In this document: one piece after another, positions 34,959 to 43,913 of the stretch
Layout of the letters: each line of letters opens with the position of its first letter
How positions within the stretch are numbered: position 1 is the first letter of the stretch
Source: Flavobacterium sp. N1736
GTDB lineage: Bacteria > Bacteroidota > Bacteroidia > Flavobacteriales > Flavobacteriaceae
Length of the DNA: 64,000 nucleotides
Assembly (NCBI RefSeq): GCF_025947065.1
Contig: NZ_CP109994.1
Span: 2,790,001-2,854,000 of the forward strand
Reading direction: 5' to 3'
Translations under genes and position numbers: made by a program
Notes under the pieces: generated by a model
Seen by the model: the letters and a program-made list of their open reading frames with translations, nothing else
Told to the model about the DNA's origin: nothing
Database searches by the model: none

Positions 34959-36841
34959 AAAAGCAAAATATAGAAGATATTTTTTCATCAATGGAAAACT
35001 TTTCAAGTGTTCCGCCCCCTGAATTATGGGGTAAAATTGAAGAGAAACTAAACAAACCAAAAAAGAAAAAAAGAGCGATTCTTTGGTGGTCTGCTGCCGC
35101 ATGCTTATTATTAGGATTAATGCTGCCAACTGTTTTACATTTTAATTCTGATTCAGGAATTAAAACTATAGATACGAGCTCTGAAAAAAATAACGTTGTT
35201 CTGGATGACAAAAAAACAGAATCAGATGATTTGAAAACCAGAAGTACTGAAGAAAACAACATCCAAAACGAAACTGTAAACAAAATAAATAGCGGTGAAA
35301 ACGCTATTGTACTTAGAAATTCATCTGATAAAGAAACAAAAAACGCATTAGATCCTTCACAAATCAATCAAGATCAAAAAACAACAGTTACTGATATAAA
35401 TTCTAAAAACAAAGGCAATAAAGAAGGCGTTTTAAATGTAAAATCAAATTTAGAAGTACATAAACCAAATCAGGCTGTAGCCGAAAAATCATTTGCCCCA
35501 AATAATGACAATGGATTTAATACCGCTTCTAAGGCTGAAACATTAAACTCTGAGAAAAGAAATTCAAATAAGGCTGTAGCCGGAAAATCTTTTGTTCCGA
35601 ATAATGAAAAAACATTTAATTCGTCTTCTAAATATCAGATACCAAATTCTGAAAACACAAAAACAAATCAGGCTGTAGCCGAAAAAACTTCAGTTCCTAA
35701 TAAAACAAATGCGGTTAATTCCGGTTCTGAAAATTCGTTATTTAATGCTAAAAACGCAAAAGCAAATCAGGCTGTAGCCGAAAAATCTTTTGTTCCGAAT
35801 AAAACAAATGCGGTTAATTCCGGTTCTGAAAATCAAACACCAACTTCCATTTTTGAAGAAAAACTAAATCCAAAAAACAACACAAACTTTGCTTTAAATT
35901 CTTCTAATTCGAATTCGACTAACAATCAAAACAGAACGAATGATTCTAAAAAAGAGTTTAAAAACGAAACTATAACAAACGAAAAAGCTTTTGCCAGTAA
36001 TCAAAAAAGCAGTTCGAGATTTGGTGACGCTTTGAGTAAACAGGATTCTGTTCAATTAGCTGAACTTCAAAATTTAGAAAAAGGTATTGTAGCGGTAACG
36101 CCTGAAACCAAAAAAGAGAAAGAGGCGAAGGACAAAGCTATTGCTAAAAATGAAAAATGGGCTTTAGAAGTTTTTGCCGGAGTTGCCAATTCTGAAAATT
36201 ATAAAAATGAAAAAACGTTAGGCAGCGTAAATGACTCAAAACAAAGTAACAGTTACGGTGTAAAAACGAAATATAAAATCAATAAAAAATGGGCTGTAAG
36301 TTCCGGAGTAAAATTTAACGAATTGGGTCAAAGTATTGCCAATGTTTCTTATATGAGAACAACAAATGCTTTTTTGACTTCAAGTGATTATTTTAATCAG
36401 AATGCAACGGTAGCGGCTGCGCCAATTACTGATAATTCCAGTTATGTATTTGTGCCTAAAAACACAATAATGGCATTAAAAAGTGATAATGTAGAAAGCG
36501 GAAAATTAGATCAGAGTTTAAGATATCTTGAAGTACCTTTAGAAGTTTCGTACTCTGTTTTTAATAGAAACAAAACCAATATCAGTTTAAATACCGGTGG
36601 TTTTGTAGGGAAATTAATTTCTAATAATATGGCTTTAAATGGCAATTCTATTGGCGAAAACACAGGTGCAAATGATTATGTGTATGGTTCATTATTAAGC
36701 AGTACGATACAATATCGTATTTACAAAAAGACAAATGTTTTTGTAGAACCTGCTATGAATTATTATATAAATCCTTTAAACGAACAATCTTTTAATCAAT
36801 TTCAATGGGGATTGAATTTTGGTTTGAATGTTTCATTTTAA
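34955..36841 (+). CDS. Predicted anti-sigma factor spanning both membranes
   Basis: 628 residues. Parts in order: a short cytoplasmic N-terminus (1-40, ending KPKKKKR); one membrane helix (41-62); a long Asn/Ser/Lys-rich periplasmic linker (63-400) containing four 33-residue repeats of NQAVAEKSFVPN type; and a C-terminal region (401-628) with amphipathic strands such as GVKTKYKINKKWAVSSGVKF and RYLEVPLEVSYSVF, ending GLNFGLNVSF, as outer-membrane barrels do. Its start overlaps the sigma gene by four bases. This matches the layout of the dual membrane-spanning anti-sigma factors reported in Bacteroides. The function as anti-sigma is inferred from coupling and layout. Confidence 0.8.
   Translation: MKKQNIEDIFSSMENFSSVPPPELWGKIEEKLNKPKKKKRAILWWSAAACLLLGLMLPTVLHFNSDSGIKTIDTSSEKNNVVLDDKKTESDDLKTRSTEENNIQNETVNKINSGENAIVLRNSSDKETKNALDPSQINQDQKTTVTDINSKNKGNKEGVLNVKSNLEVHKPNQAVAEKSFAPNNDNGFNTASKAETLNSEKRNSNKAVAGKSFVPNNEKTFNSSSKYQIPNSENTKTNQAVAEKTSVPNKTNAVNSGSENSLFNAKNAKANQAVAEKSFVPNKTNAVNSGSENQTPTSIFEEKLNPKNNTNFALNSSNSNSTNNQNRTNDSKKEFKNETITNEKAFASNQKSSSRFGDALSKQDSVQLAELQNLEKGIVAVTPETKKEKEAKDKAIAKNEKWALEVFAGVANSENYKNEKTLGSVNDSKQSNSYGVKTKYKINKKWAVSSGVKFNELGQSIANVSYMRTTNAFLTSSDYFNQNATVAAAPITDNSSYVFVPKNTIMALKSDNVESGKLDQSLRYLEVPLEVSYSVFNRNKTNISLNTGGFVGKLISNNMALNGNSIGENTGANDYVYGSLLSSTIQYRIYKKTNVFVEPAMNYYINPLNEQSFNQFQWGLNFGLNVSF
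35467..35862 (+). repeat. Four 99-bp tandem coding repeats
   Basis: The element GGCTGTAGCC occurs at 35473, 35572, 35671 and 35770, exactly 99 bases apart each time. Each unit encodes 33 residues with N(Q/K)AVA(E/G)K followed by VPN. Copies three and four are nearly identical over VPNKTNAVNSGSEN. Confidence 0.92.
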
Positions 36842-36883
36842 AACTGTTTTTGTTGTACTTTTCAAGAAAAATAGCAGCAAAAA

Positions 36884-37411
36884 ATGGCAATCAAAAACAA
36901 TTGGACCAATTCAAAACTATTACCTCAAGATTTAATTATTGCCAAAGAACTGGTTTATGATTGTTGCGATTTTGAATGCACTGAACCTCAACCAGAGGCA
37001 GAAAGTCAGGATTATAATGCATACAATTTTCAAATTAACAATTACAATATTAAGTTTAGATCTGCCAAAATAACGCCAACAAAAACGGGGCAGTTTGTTA
37101 CTTTATGGAAACGAAATAAAGCCGGAATTATTGAACCTTTTGATTTTTCTGATGCAATTGATTTTGTCATTGTAAGTGTTCGAAAAAACGATTTATTTGG
37201 TCAGTTTATTTTTCCGAAGTCCGTTTTATTACAAAAAGGGATTTTCTCAACCGCTGCAAAAGAAGGCATACGAGCCACAAGAGTATATCCGCCGTGGGAT
37301 GAAACTTCGAGCAAACAGGCTCAAAAAACGCAGCAATGGCAATTGGAATATTTTTATGAAATTATACCAAACACAAATCTTAATAAAATTAAAAAGTTGC
37401 TGTTTATTTAA
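36884..37411 (+). CDS. MepB-family protein
   Basis: 175 residues resembling MepB: QDLIIAKELVYDCCDFECTE near 16-35, NFQINNYNIKFRSAKITPTK, GQFVTLWKRNKAGIIEPF and EGIRATRVYPPW. In Staphylococcus aureus mepB is the third gene of the mepRAB efflux operon and its biochemical role is unknown. No efflux pump or MarR regulator adjoins it here. It is probably transcribed alone. Confidence 0.82.
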   Translation: MAIKNNWTNSKLLPQDLIIAKELVYDCCDFECTEPQPEAESQDYNAYNFQINNYNIKFRSAKITPTKTGQFVTLWKRNKAGIIEPFDFSDAIDFVIVSVRKNDLFGQFIFPKSVLLQKGIFSTAAKEGIRATRVYPPWDETSSKQAQKTQQWQLEYFYEIIPNTNLNKIKKLLFI

Positions 37412-37415
37412 ATAC

Positions 37416-37449
37416 AAAAAGGCTGTCTGAAATTCAGACAGCCTTTTTT
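37416..37449. terminator. Bidirectional terminator between convergent genes
   Basis: Stem AAAAAGGCTGTCTGAA and complement with almost no loop. A-rich on one side and T-rich on the other, between genes ending at 37411 (plus) and 37472 (minus). Confidence 0.88.
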
Positions 37450-37471
37450 AGTACTGGTTATTATATTATAA

Positions 37472-40400
37472 TTATTTTTTTATGATCTTATCTTTAAAAA
37501 CAACTTTATTGTTTTCTGTTAAGGTATAAACGTAGATTCCGGTTCTTAAATTACTAACCTGAACCGCTGTAGTATTACTTTCCTGAGTTGCTTTTATTTC
37601 GATTGGGCCTCCAACCAAACGTCCTGATATATCATAAAGTCTTAGCTTTAAGTTTTTATCATCAGCAGTTTTTACTACAATATTTACAACATCTGTTGCG
37701 GGATTTGGATATGCATTTGCAAAACCATTTTTAGACTCAAAATCAATTGTTGATAAATTGGCCTTTAATTCAAAACGGGCAATTACCGGTCCGTGATCAG
37801 AAGTTGTATTGGTATAATTTGCAATATCAGCACGAGGATCATAAACTGCAATTGAATTTTCTATGTACTGATCATTCAATTCGTTTGAAATCATAATATG
37901 ATCTAAGAATCCGCTTGAACTTAAATAACTAAAAGCTCCTGCCTGACTAATACCTAAAGTAAGTGCATTATAATTTGCAGTATCATCTACAAACATTTTA
38001 TAAGAAGAAGGATTTGGTGTAATAACAGATGCTTTTACATCATCATTGTAATCTCCTAAAATGATTAAATTAGAATTTGGATAATATTGATCCAAACTGT
38101 CTTTTAATACCTGGGCATCGTATTTACGCATGTTGTATTTACCAATATCAGTTCCGCTATTTGCACGAGCGTGAATATCAACAAGATTAAGTGTTTTCTT
38201 TACTCCGCCAACATTGGTTTCTATTTGTACCATGTAAGGCAAACGTCCTGATGCAAAAAAGCTTTTCTGAGTATCTGGATAACCCGGCAATAAATTTGGA
38301 GTTCCGGCAAGTATCTGATCATAGAAATTCTTAAACATTACACGAGTATTTTTTACTGTTGTTGTTTGTGTATTATAAAGTACAACTAATTTTTGCGGTG
38401 GAAATTTTGGGTCTGGTGCATCAAATGAATAAGACCATGATGTTGAAATTGTTTTATCAAATGTTTTTCCGTTAATACTTATATCTTTAATTAAATCATC
38501 CAAAGCCGCTTCATCAGAAACTTCCTGAACAACATAAACGTCGGCATCTAATTTGTTCATTACCTTGGCAACATTCTGCCTTTGTAAAACATCATCCGTT
38601 GGACCAAATTCAACTCCGTCTGATCCTTTTACATCTGTACCAAAAAACTCTAAATTATAAGTTACAATATCAAAAGTATCTGCTTTTGGTAAAGAAGAAC
38701 CTGTAAGTGAACCAATTTGTTTGTTTAAACCTGTACCGGTAACCGTTACAGTTCCGGAAATTTTTATTTTTTTTGATGAAGGTGTAAATCTTGCATAAAG
38801 TGTTTTTCCTGCTAATGCATCTGCTTCACTAACAATTATACTGGATTGAAATGTACTATTATCCAAAGACAATTGATAATCTGCAGGAGCTGTAAGTGTA
38901 ATATCGCCATAACCTCCTGCTTTAAAAGCAAAAAACTGACTCGTAGATATTGTACTTTCATTTACAACTCCAAAATCTAAAACAGGATTAGAAGTTACAT
39001 AACCTGCATCATTTGTAATAGCAATTACATCTATTGACCATTCTGCTGCATTATCTGTTCCTCCTTTTGCAGTTTCATAAACCCATGCCACATAGGTATG
39101 ATCTGTTTTATAGGCGTCTAAACCAATAAATTGTGATTGAACATAAGTATCTGTTACTGTTGGAAAATTTCCATTTATTTCTGTCCATGTAGCAGTCTCC
39201 GGATTACTTTTTCCATCATAATCAGTAGAAACCATTAATTTTAAACTTGGTCCATTGTAAAACTTACGAGAATAAAAAGACAGTACCGGAAATTGAGTGA
39301 AATTATTTAAACGTAATCTTGGAGAAATTAACCAGTCTTTACTGGCTCCGCTATCAGAATAGCCGTTCACTAAAACGGCTCCGGTTCCTAACTTTATATT
39401 TCTGGCAATAGTTGTTTGTGACCATTTATTTAAAGTACCTGCAACATTATATTGAGTCCATCCGCTATTTGCTAAAACATTTACATCATCAAATCCTTGT
39501 GCATACGGATTAATTCCAATTCCTGATAACGTAACAATTTTAGTTGTTGCACCATTTGATTCATGACTAATTTGTCCTGAAAAATTACTTGTTGCATCTG
39601 GTGTAAATCGAACATAAACGGTTTGCGCCGTTGCTAAATCAGCTGGAGTAAACGTTAAAGAAGATGCAAATATGCTGTTATCTTTAGATATAGTAAAATT
39701 TGACAAAGAAGAACTTACAACTACATCATTAGTAAGATTTGATGCTTGTATTTGATAACTTAAATTCTCTGAACTATAATTTGCTTCTGAAATACCTAAA
39801 TCAAGTGAAGAAACTGTTGTTGTTAAAGATGGAATTGCAACATTTGACGTTGTAGCATCAACTTTATTTACTGTTGACTGAACATTTCCGTAAGAATCTT
39901 CAGAAATAGAGAAAACAGAATACGCAGTATTAAGTGTTAAACCTGTAAAACTTTTTACATATTCCTGAGATGCATCAGTGATATCTAAAAATCCAGATTG
40001 CAAAGCTGCAGTTCCTGTTGCATCCTGACCTGCTTTTATTTGAGCAATTGTTGGTTCTGCACTTCCTGATGCCAACAGTACATAATAAGTTTTCCCGATT
40101 TCATCTATTTTATTGATAAAATCAAAACCATTAGATAAAATATTATCTGCCTTTGGATATCCTGTAACATTAACAGGCGCTATAATATCACTTCTAATAT
40201 CAATATTATCAATTGCAAATGAAGGACGAGAACCTCCACCTGAATTTTGCTTAGAAATCCATCTAATTTGAACTATTGGCTGATTATCACATTCTGAAGG
40301 CAATGTAACTGTTATAGTTTGGGGATTTTGAGGAATAATTAAAGCCGTAACCTGTGCTATATCATTATTTTGATAAGCTGTTTCTGATAATACTTTAAAA

Positions 40401-40885
40401 GCTGCAGTTGTACCAACACGATATTCTAAAGCCATTTCATTAATACGATCTGAATATCCTGTTCCTGTTCCTGTACCATAAGGATTACGTATTGTCATCG
40501 CATCATATTTAACCTGAATACCTTTCTGATTTGTGGCGTTGATAGCGAATCCAATTGCCAAATCAAGAGAACCATTATTCAAAAATCCAATTTTACCATT
40601 GTAATTATGAAAATTTCCACTATTCGTAGCTGCCGTACTACTTGCTACTAAAGGTCTATCGGCAACTATAGTACCGCTTACATTATATGTAGAACCTGGT
40701 AATACAGCAGCTGTCCAGCCTTGAAATCCATCCGGATATGCTGTTATTGTAGCAGCAAACGAGAAATCCTGCTGATAAGGCAAAGATTTAGCTGTTGGCA
40801 TTGTCTGGGCAAAAAGACTTCCCGAAATGCAATAAAAAAAACTTAAAAATGCCAGCAAGTGGCGAAATGAGTAGATGTTTTTCAT
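37472..40885 (-). CDS. Type IX-secreted endonuclease/exonuclease/phosphatase-family protein
   Basis: 1137 residues. A signal peptide (1-26, ending LFAQ) is followed by two jelly-roll-like regions (about 30-230 and 465-625) of the choice-of-anchor type and strands with LDFGVVNESTIS repeats. The nuclease-like domain (about 735-1050) shows VTYNLEFFGTDVKG, DVYVVQEVSDEAAL, DIHARANSGTD, LIILGDYNDD and TSDHGPVIARF, the Asn, Glu, Asp and His motifs of the EEP fold. The last 80 residues are a type A sorting domain (YPNPATDVVNI, LYDISGRLV, GIYVYTL). It is likely exported and anchored or released outside the cell as a DNase or phosphoesterase. Confidence 0.93.
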   Translation of the reverse strand: MKNIYSFRHLLAFLSFFYCISGSLFAQTMPTAKSLPYQQDFSFAATITAYPDGFQGWTAAVLPGSTYNVSGTIVADRPLVASSTAATNSGNFHNYNGKIGFLNNGSLDLAIGFAINATNQKGIQVKYDAMTIRNPYGTGTGTGYSDRINEMALEYRVGTTAAFKVLSETAYQNNDIAQVTALIIPQNPQTITVTLPSECDNQPIVQIRWISKQNSGGGSRPSFAIDNIDIRSDIIAPVNVTGYPKADNILSNGFDFINKIDEIGKTYYVLLASGSAEPTIAQIKAGQDATGTAALQSGFLDITDASQEYVKSFTGLTLNTAYSVFSISEDSYGNVQSTVNKVDATTSNVAIPSLTTTVSSLDLGISEANYSSENLSYQIQASNLTNDVVVSSSLSNFTISKDNSIFASSLTFTPADLATAQTVYVRFTPDATSNFSGQISHESNGATTKIVTLSGIGINPYAQGFDDVNVLANSGWTQYNVAGTLNKWSQTTIARNIKLGTGAVLVNGYSDSGASKDWLISPRLRLNNFTQFPVLSFYSRKFYNGPSLKLMVSTDYDGKSNPETATWTEINGNFPTVTDTYVQSQFIGLDAYKTDHTYVAWVYETAKGGTDNAAEWSIDVIAITNDAGYVTSNPVLDFGVVNESTISTSQFFAFKAGGYGDITLTAPADYQLSLDNSTFQSSIIVSEADALAGKTLYARFTPSSKKIKISGTVTVTGTGLNKQIGSLTGSSLPKADTFDIVTYNLEFFGTDVKGSDGVEFGPTDDVLQRQNVAKVMNKLDADVYVVQEVSDEAALDDLIKDISINGKTFDKTISTSWSYSFDAPDPKFPPQKLVVLYNTQTTTVKNTRVMFKNFYDQILAGTPNLLPGYPDTQKSFFASGRLPYMVQIETNVGGVKKTLNLVDIHARANSGTDIGKYNMRKYDAQVLKDSLDQYYPNSNLIILGDYNDDVKASVITPNPSSYKMFVDDTANYNALTLGISQAGAFSYLSSSGFLDHIMISNELNDQYIENSIAVYDPRADIANYTNTTSDHGPVIARFELKANLSTIDFESKNGFANAYPNPATDVVNIVVKTADDKNLKLRLYDISGRLVGGPIEIKATQESNTTAVQVSNLRTGIYVYTLTENNKVVFKDKIIKK

Positions 40886-41238
40886 GTGTTTAAAAAATAG
40901 CGTTTTTAGAAATCAAATTTAAAGTCTTTAAAGTTAACAGAATATTGTCAAAACTTAAACTTATTGCTTTTCGTTTTATGAACATATTATAACAAAAACT
41001 AAATTATTCACATCTAAATTCAATTATTCACAGATAAATATTGACTTTGCGAGATTATATATTATTGTACGAATTAACGTGAATTTATTTTTTAACACAA
41101 TAAATCTTAGTTTTATATTTCTTTGAAAAAACTATAATGCATAAAAAAAGCTACCTCATGACAAGATAGCTTTTTAAAACCTATATGAAAATACTTATAT
41201 CGCAGTGTCATAAAATGACGTAAATCAAGTCATTTTCA
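40886..41238. other. Intergenic region with terminator
   Basis: 353 bases without a gene. It holds TAAATTTG on the minus strand at 40921-40914, a possible -7 box for the secreted nuclease gene, and the terminator at 41145-41175. The rest is AT-rich with no clear structure. Confidence 0.5.
41145..41175 (-). terminator. Terminator of the hydrophilic-protein gene
   Basis: Stem AAAAAGCTA with TAGCTTTTT and a 13-base loop. T-rich on the minus strand, about 65 bases past the gene ending at 41239. Confidence 0.6.
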
Positions 41239-41616
41239 CTATTTATTATCTTCATCTAATTTCATATTTCCTCTGTCTTTATGACTTTCCGGATTCGAAT
41301 TTGGATAACGATTAGACGTAACATCCGAATTTCTGTCTTTGTTTTCGACCGTTTTCTTTGCTTCTTCTTCTGTGGCAACACCACGATTTGCATTTGCATT
41401 TTTGGTATTTACCTTATCAGAAACTTTATCTATAACCTCATTTTCGTTTCTGGCTCTTTCAACAACTTCTTTATTTCCATCAGAATCTGTTACAACTTCT
41501 TTTTTAAGTTCTGATTCATGTAATTCTGTATCGTGAGAAATATTTTTTCCTTTAGATTCGTCTATATTTTTTTGTGTTCCGTTTATTTTTTTAGAACCCA
41601 GATCATTATTTTCCAT
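41239..41616 (-). CDS. Hydrophilic, probably disordered protein
   Basis: 125 residues with no hydrophobic core: Lys, Glu, Asn and Asp dominate (for example KNISHDTELHESELKKEVV and ATEEEAKKTVENKDRNSD). No cysteine and no signal peptide. I do not recognise a family. The composition resembles stress-induced hydrophilins or general stress proteins, but this is only a compositional likeness. It is a single gene with its own terminator. Confidence 0.6.
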   Translation of the reverse strand: MENNDLGSKKINGTQKNIDESKGKNISHDTELHESELKKEVVTDSDGNKEVVERARNENEVIDKVSDKVNTKNANANRGVATEEEAKKTVENKDRNSDVTSNRYPNSNPESHKDRGNMKLDEDNK

Positions 41617-41697
41617 AGCATTATTTTTAGCATTAGTACCTTAATATTACGTATTTTAAATTTTAGAAATAAGTCATTTAACATTGCTTTTGGATAA

Positions 41698-41729
41698 TTG
41701 GTTTTACTATTCAAACAAAGTTATCTTTG
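41698..41729 (+). promoter_or_regulatory. Promoter of the pseudouridine synthase gene
   Basis: TTG at 41698-41700, a 21-base spacer and TATCTTTG at 41722-41729, 17 bases before the ATG at 41747. It rules out the upstream in-frame ATG at 41684, which precedes the promoter. Confidence 0.78.
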
Positions 41730-41746
41730 CAAATAAAAAATACAGC

Positions 41747-42319
41747 ATGCACAAACACTTCATTCTTTTTAAACCTTACGGTTATTTAAGTCAATTTATA
41801 TATGAATTAAAAAGAAAGAAAAAGCTTCTGGGCGAATTAAATGATTTTCCTGAAGGAACAATGGCAATTGGCAGACTTGACGAAGATTCTGAAGGTTTAC
41901 TTTTATTGACTACTGACGGAAAAGTAAGCGAACAAATAAGAAGCAAAAAAGTTGATAAGGAATATTACGTTCAGGTAGACGGCGTTATAACTCCCGAAGC
42001 AATTGAACAATTACAAAAAGGTGTTGAAATTGGTTTCGAAGGCGGAAAATACAAAACAAAACCCTGCTCTGCATTTATCGTTACAGAAATTCCTGATTTT
42101 GGACCAAGAGCAAAAAAAATCAGAGACGAACGCCACGGACCAACTTCGTGGGCATCAATTACTGTAAATGAAGGCAAATTTCGTCAGGTTCGAAAAATGA
42201 CCGCTGCAGTTGGTTTTCCAACTCTTAGATTGGTTCGTGTTCGAATAGGAAATGTATATTTGCAAAACTTAAAAGCCGGAGAAGTTGTAGAAGTTCCCGA
42301 TTTTAAATTAGAGAATTAA
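41747..42319 (+). CDS. Large-subunit rRNA pseudouridine synthase, RluE-like
   Basis: 190 residues. The N-terminal HFILFKPYGYLSQF and the catalytic motif AIGRLDEDSEGLLLLTTDG, in which RLD contains the catalytic aspartate, define the RsuA/RluE family. The C-terminal part has VNEGKFRQVRKMTAAVG and LRLVRVRIG. There is no S4 domain, as in RluE, which modifies U2457 of 23S rRNA in E. coli. The target here is inferred. Confidence 0.9.
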   Translation: MHKHFILFKPYGYLSQFIYELKRKKKLLGELNDFPEGTMAIGRLDEDSEGLLLLTTDGKVSEQIRSKKVDKEYYVQVDGVITPEAIEQLQKGVEIGFEGGKYKTKPCSAFIVTEIPDFGPRAKKIRDERHGPTSWASITVNEGKFRQVRKMTAAVGFPTLRLVRVRIGNVYLQNLKAGEVVEVPDFKLEN

Positions 42320-42397
42320 TTAGAATTAGAAAATGTGTCAATTTGAAAATTAGATAATTCCCGAATTTTCAAATAAACGAATAAACAAATAACGATA

Positions 42398-42856
42398 ATG
42401 CTAAACGTTGTTCTTGTAGAACCGGAAATACCAAACAATACCGGAAATATTGGGAGATTATGTGTAGGAACCGAAAGCAGGCTGCATTTAATTCATCCTT
42501 TTGGATTTGTAATTAATGACAAAAACCTGAAACGTTCGGGGTTGGATTATTGGGTACATCTTGATGTTACCGAATATCAAAATATAGAAGAATGGATTCA
42601 ACAGATCCCTGATCTGTCTCGTGTTTTTTTGATGAGTTCTCATGCTGAAAAATCGTATTTAGAAACTGATTTTCAGGATGGTGACTGGTTGGTTTTCGGA
42701 AAAGAAAGTGTTGGTTTAAGCAAAGAAGTTTTAGCCCGTTTTGAAAATCATTTAACGATTCCGATGTCAAAATTAATTCGCAGTTTTAATATTGCAAATT
42801 CTGTAGCTTTTGTGGTTGGCGAAGCTAAAAGGCAAATTGGGTTGAAGAAAGTTTAA
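42398..42856 (+). CDS. trmL: tRNA (cytidine(34)-2'-O)-methyltransferase
   Basis: 152 residues, a minimal SPOUT methyltransferase. It starts LNVVLVEPEIPNNTGNIGRL and has RSGLDYWVHLDV, LVFGKESVGLSKEVL and the knot segment IPMSKLIRSFNIANSVAFVV. TrmL methylates the wobble base of tRNA-Leu isoacceptors in E. coli. It lies 78 bases after the pseudouridine synthase gene. Confidence 0.92.
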   Translation: MLNVVLVEPEIPNNTGNIGRLCVGTESRLHLIHPFGFVINDKNLKRSGLDYWVHLDVTEYQNIEEWIQQIPDLSRVFLMSSHAEKSYLETDFQDGDWLVFGKESVGLSKEVLARFENHLTIPMSKLIRSFNIANSVAFVVGEAKRQIGLKKV

Positions 42857-43012
42857 TCGTTTATTTGTTTAAATGTTTAATCGCACTTATAATCCGATTT
42901 CCTGCAAGGTTTTTTTAACCTTGTAGGTATAACTAGATTTTCATTTGAATACTTAAAAAATACCTACAAGGTTTTGAAAACCTTGCAGGATCGCTTAAAC
43001 AAATAAACGATT
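42855..43012. repeat. Nested 158-bp palindrome
   Basis: The outer arms AATCGTTTATTTGTTTAA (42855-42872) and its perfect 18-base complement (42995-43012) enclose inner arms CCTGCAAGGTTTT...AACCTTGTAGGTA (42901-42929) and TACCTACAAGG...CCTTGCAGG (42961-42989). Each inner arm is itself palindromic. Confidence 0.85.
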
Positions 43013-43027
43013 AACCGATTCAACATT

Positions 43028-43804
43028 TTAACTAATTACAAACTTCCCTTTTTCTGCATCAAAAACAATATGTTCATCTTTGAATAAAGTTGCAAAACTT
43101 CCTTTTGAAATTAAATTACAAGGTTCATCCTGAACAACCATTTCCGGTGTCATAATAATCATTTCATCACTTAACTGAATCGCCAAATCAATATCGTGTG
43201 TCGAAAACAAAATACATTTTTGGGTTTCCTCAGTTAGTTTTTTCAGCAATTTAAATAACGAAACTTTGTGTAATAAATCAAGATGCGTTGTAGGTTCGTC
43301 CAGAATAATAAGCGGTGTATCCTGCGCCAAAGCTCTGGCAATTAAAACTTTTTGCAATTGTCCGTCGCTAATTTCGTAATGTCTTTTTGCAGCTAAATGT
43401 TCGATTTGAGTCAATTGCATTGCTTCGTGAACTTTCTCAATATCTGTTTCTGTTAAAGTTCCAATCCAATTTGTATAAGGCTGTCTTCCTAAAGCAACGA
43501 GTTCAAAAACAGAAAGATTGCTTGGCGGTAATTTTTCGGTTAAAACCAAACTTAGATTTTGAGCTAATTCTAATGGTTTATACGTATTTATATTTTTATT
43601 ATTTAGAAAAACATTTCCTGATAACGGCTGTTGAATTCCCGTAATGGTTCTTAATAATGTTGATTTCCCAATTCCGTTGGCACCAATCAAAGCAATAAGT
43701 TTTCCTGAAAATAAATTCAAATTTAGATTTTCAGCAATAGTCACAGTTGCTTTCTTGGACTTATAGCCAATGTTTAAATTTGAAGTTTTTAAAATATTTA
43801 TCAT
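43028..43804 (-). CDS. Cobalamin/Fe3+-siderophore-type ABC transporter ATPase (BtuD-like)
   Basis: 258 residues. Walker A GANGIGKST (about 40-48), Walker B LIILDEPTTHLDL (about 165-177), and the H-loop FSTHD. In place of the LSGGQ signature is EISDGQLQKVLIARAL, a common variant in this family. It powers the permease encoded next. The cobalamin assignment rests on the B12 genes that follow; by sequence alone it could serve haem or siderophore uptake. It ends the minus-strand operon with the binding protein and permease genes. Confidence 0.87.
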   Translation of the reverse strand: MINILKTSNLNIGYKSKKATVTIAENLNLNLFSGKLIALIGANGIGKSTLLRTITGIQQPLSGNVFLNNKNINTYKPLELAQNLSLVLTEKLPPSNLSVFELVALGRQPYTNWIGTLTETDIEKVHEAMQLTQIEHLAAKRHYEISDGQLQKVLIARALAQDTPLIILDEPTTHLDLLHKVSLFKLLKKLTEETQKCILFSTHDIDLAIQLSDEMIIMTPEMVVQDEPCNLISKGSFATLFKDEHIVFDAEKGKFVIS

Positions 43805-43844
43805 TTTTAAAAGTTGCTGAGATACTAAGTTGCTAAGTTTTTTT

Positions 43845-43906
43845 TGCCACAGATTATAAGATTGAATTGATTTTATAATCTGTGAGAATTTGTGTAATCT
43901 GTGGCA
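43845..43906. repeat. Inverted repeat with CACAGATTA arms
   Basis: Perfect 12-base arms TGCCACAGATTA and TAATCTGTGGCA, with inner ATTATAA and TTATAAT pieces. It shares its core with the repeat at 25031-25178 and lies between the ATPase and permease genes. Confidence 0.75.
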
Positions 43907-43913
43907 GATAAAT

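Noticed and set aside
41684..41746. Upstream start for the pseudouridine synthase
   Set aside because: A consensus promoter lies after it, at 41698-41729, and the family begins at the later methionine.
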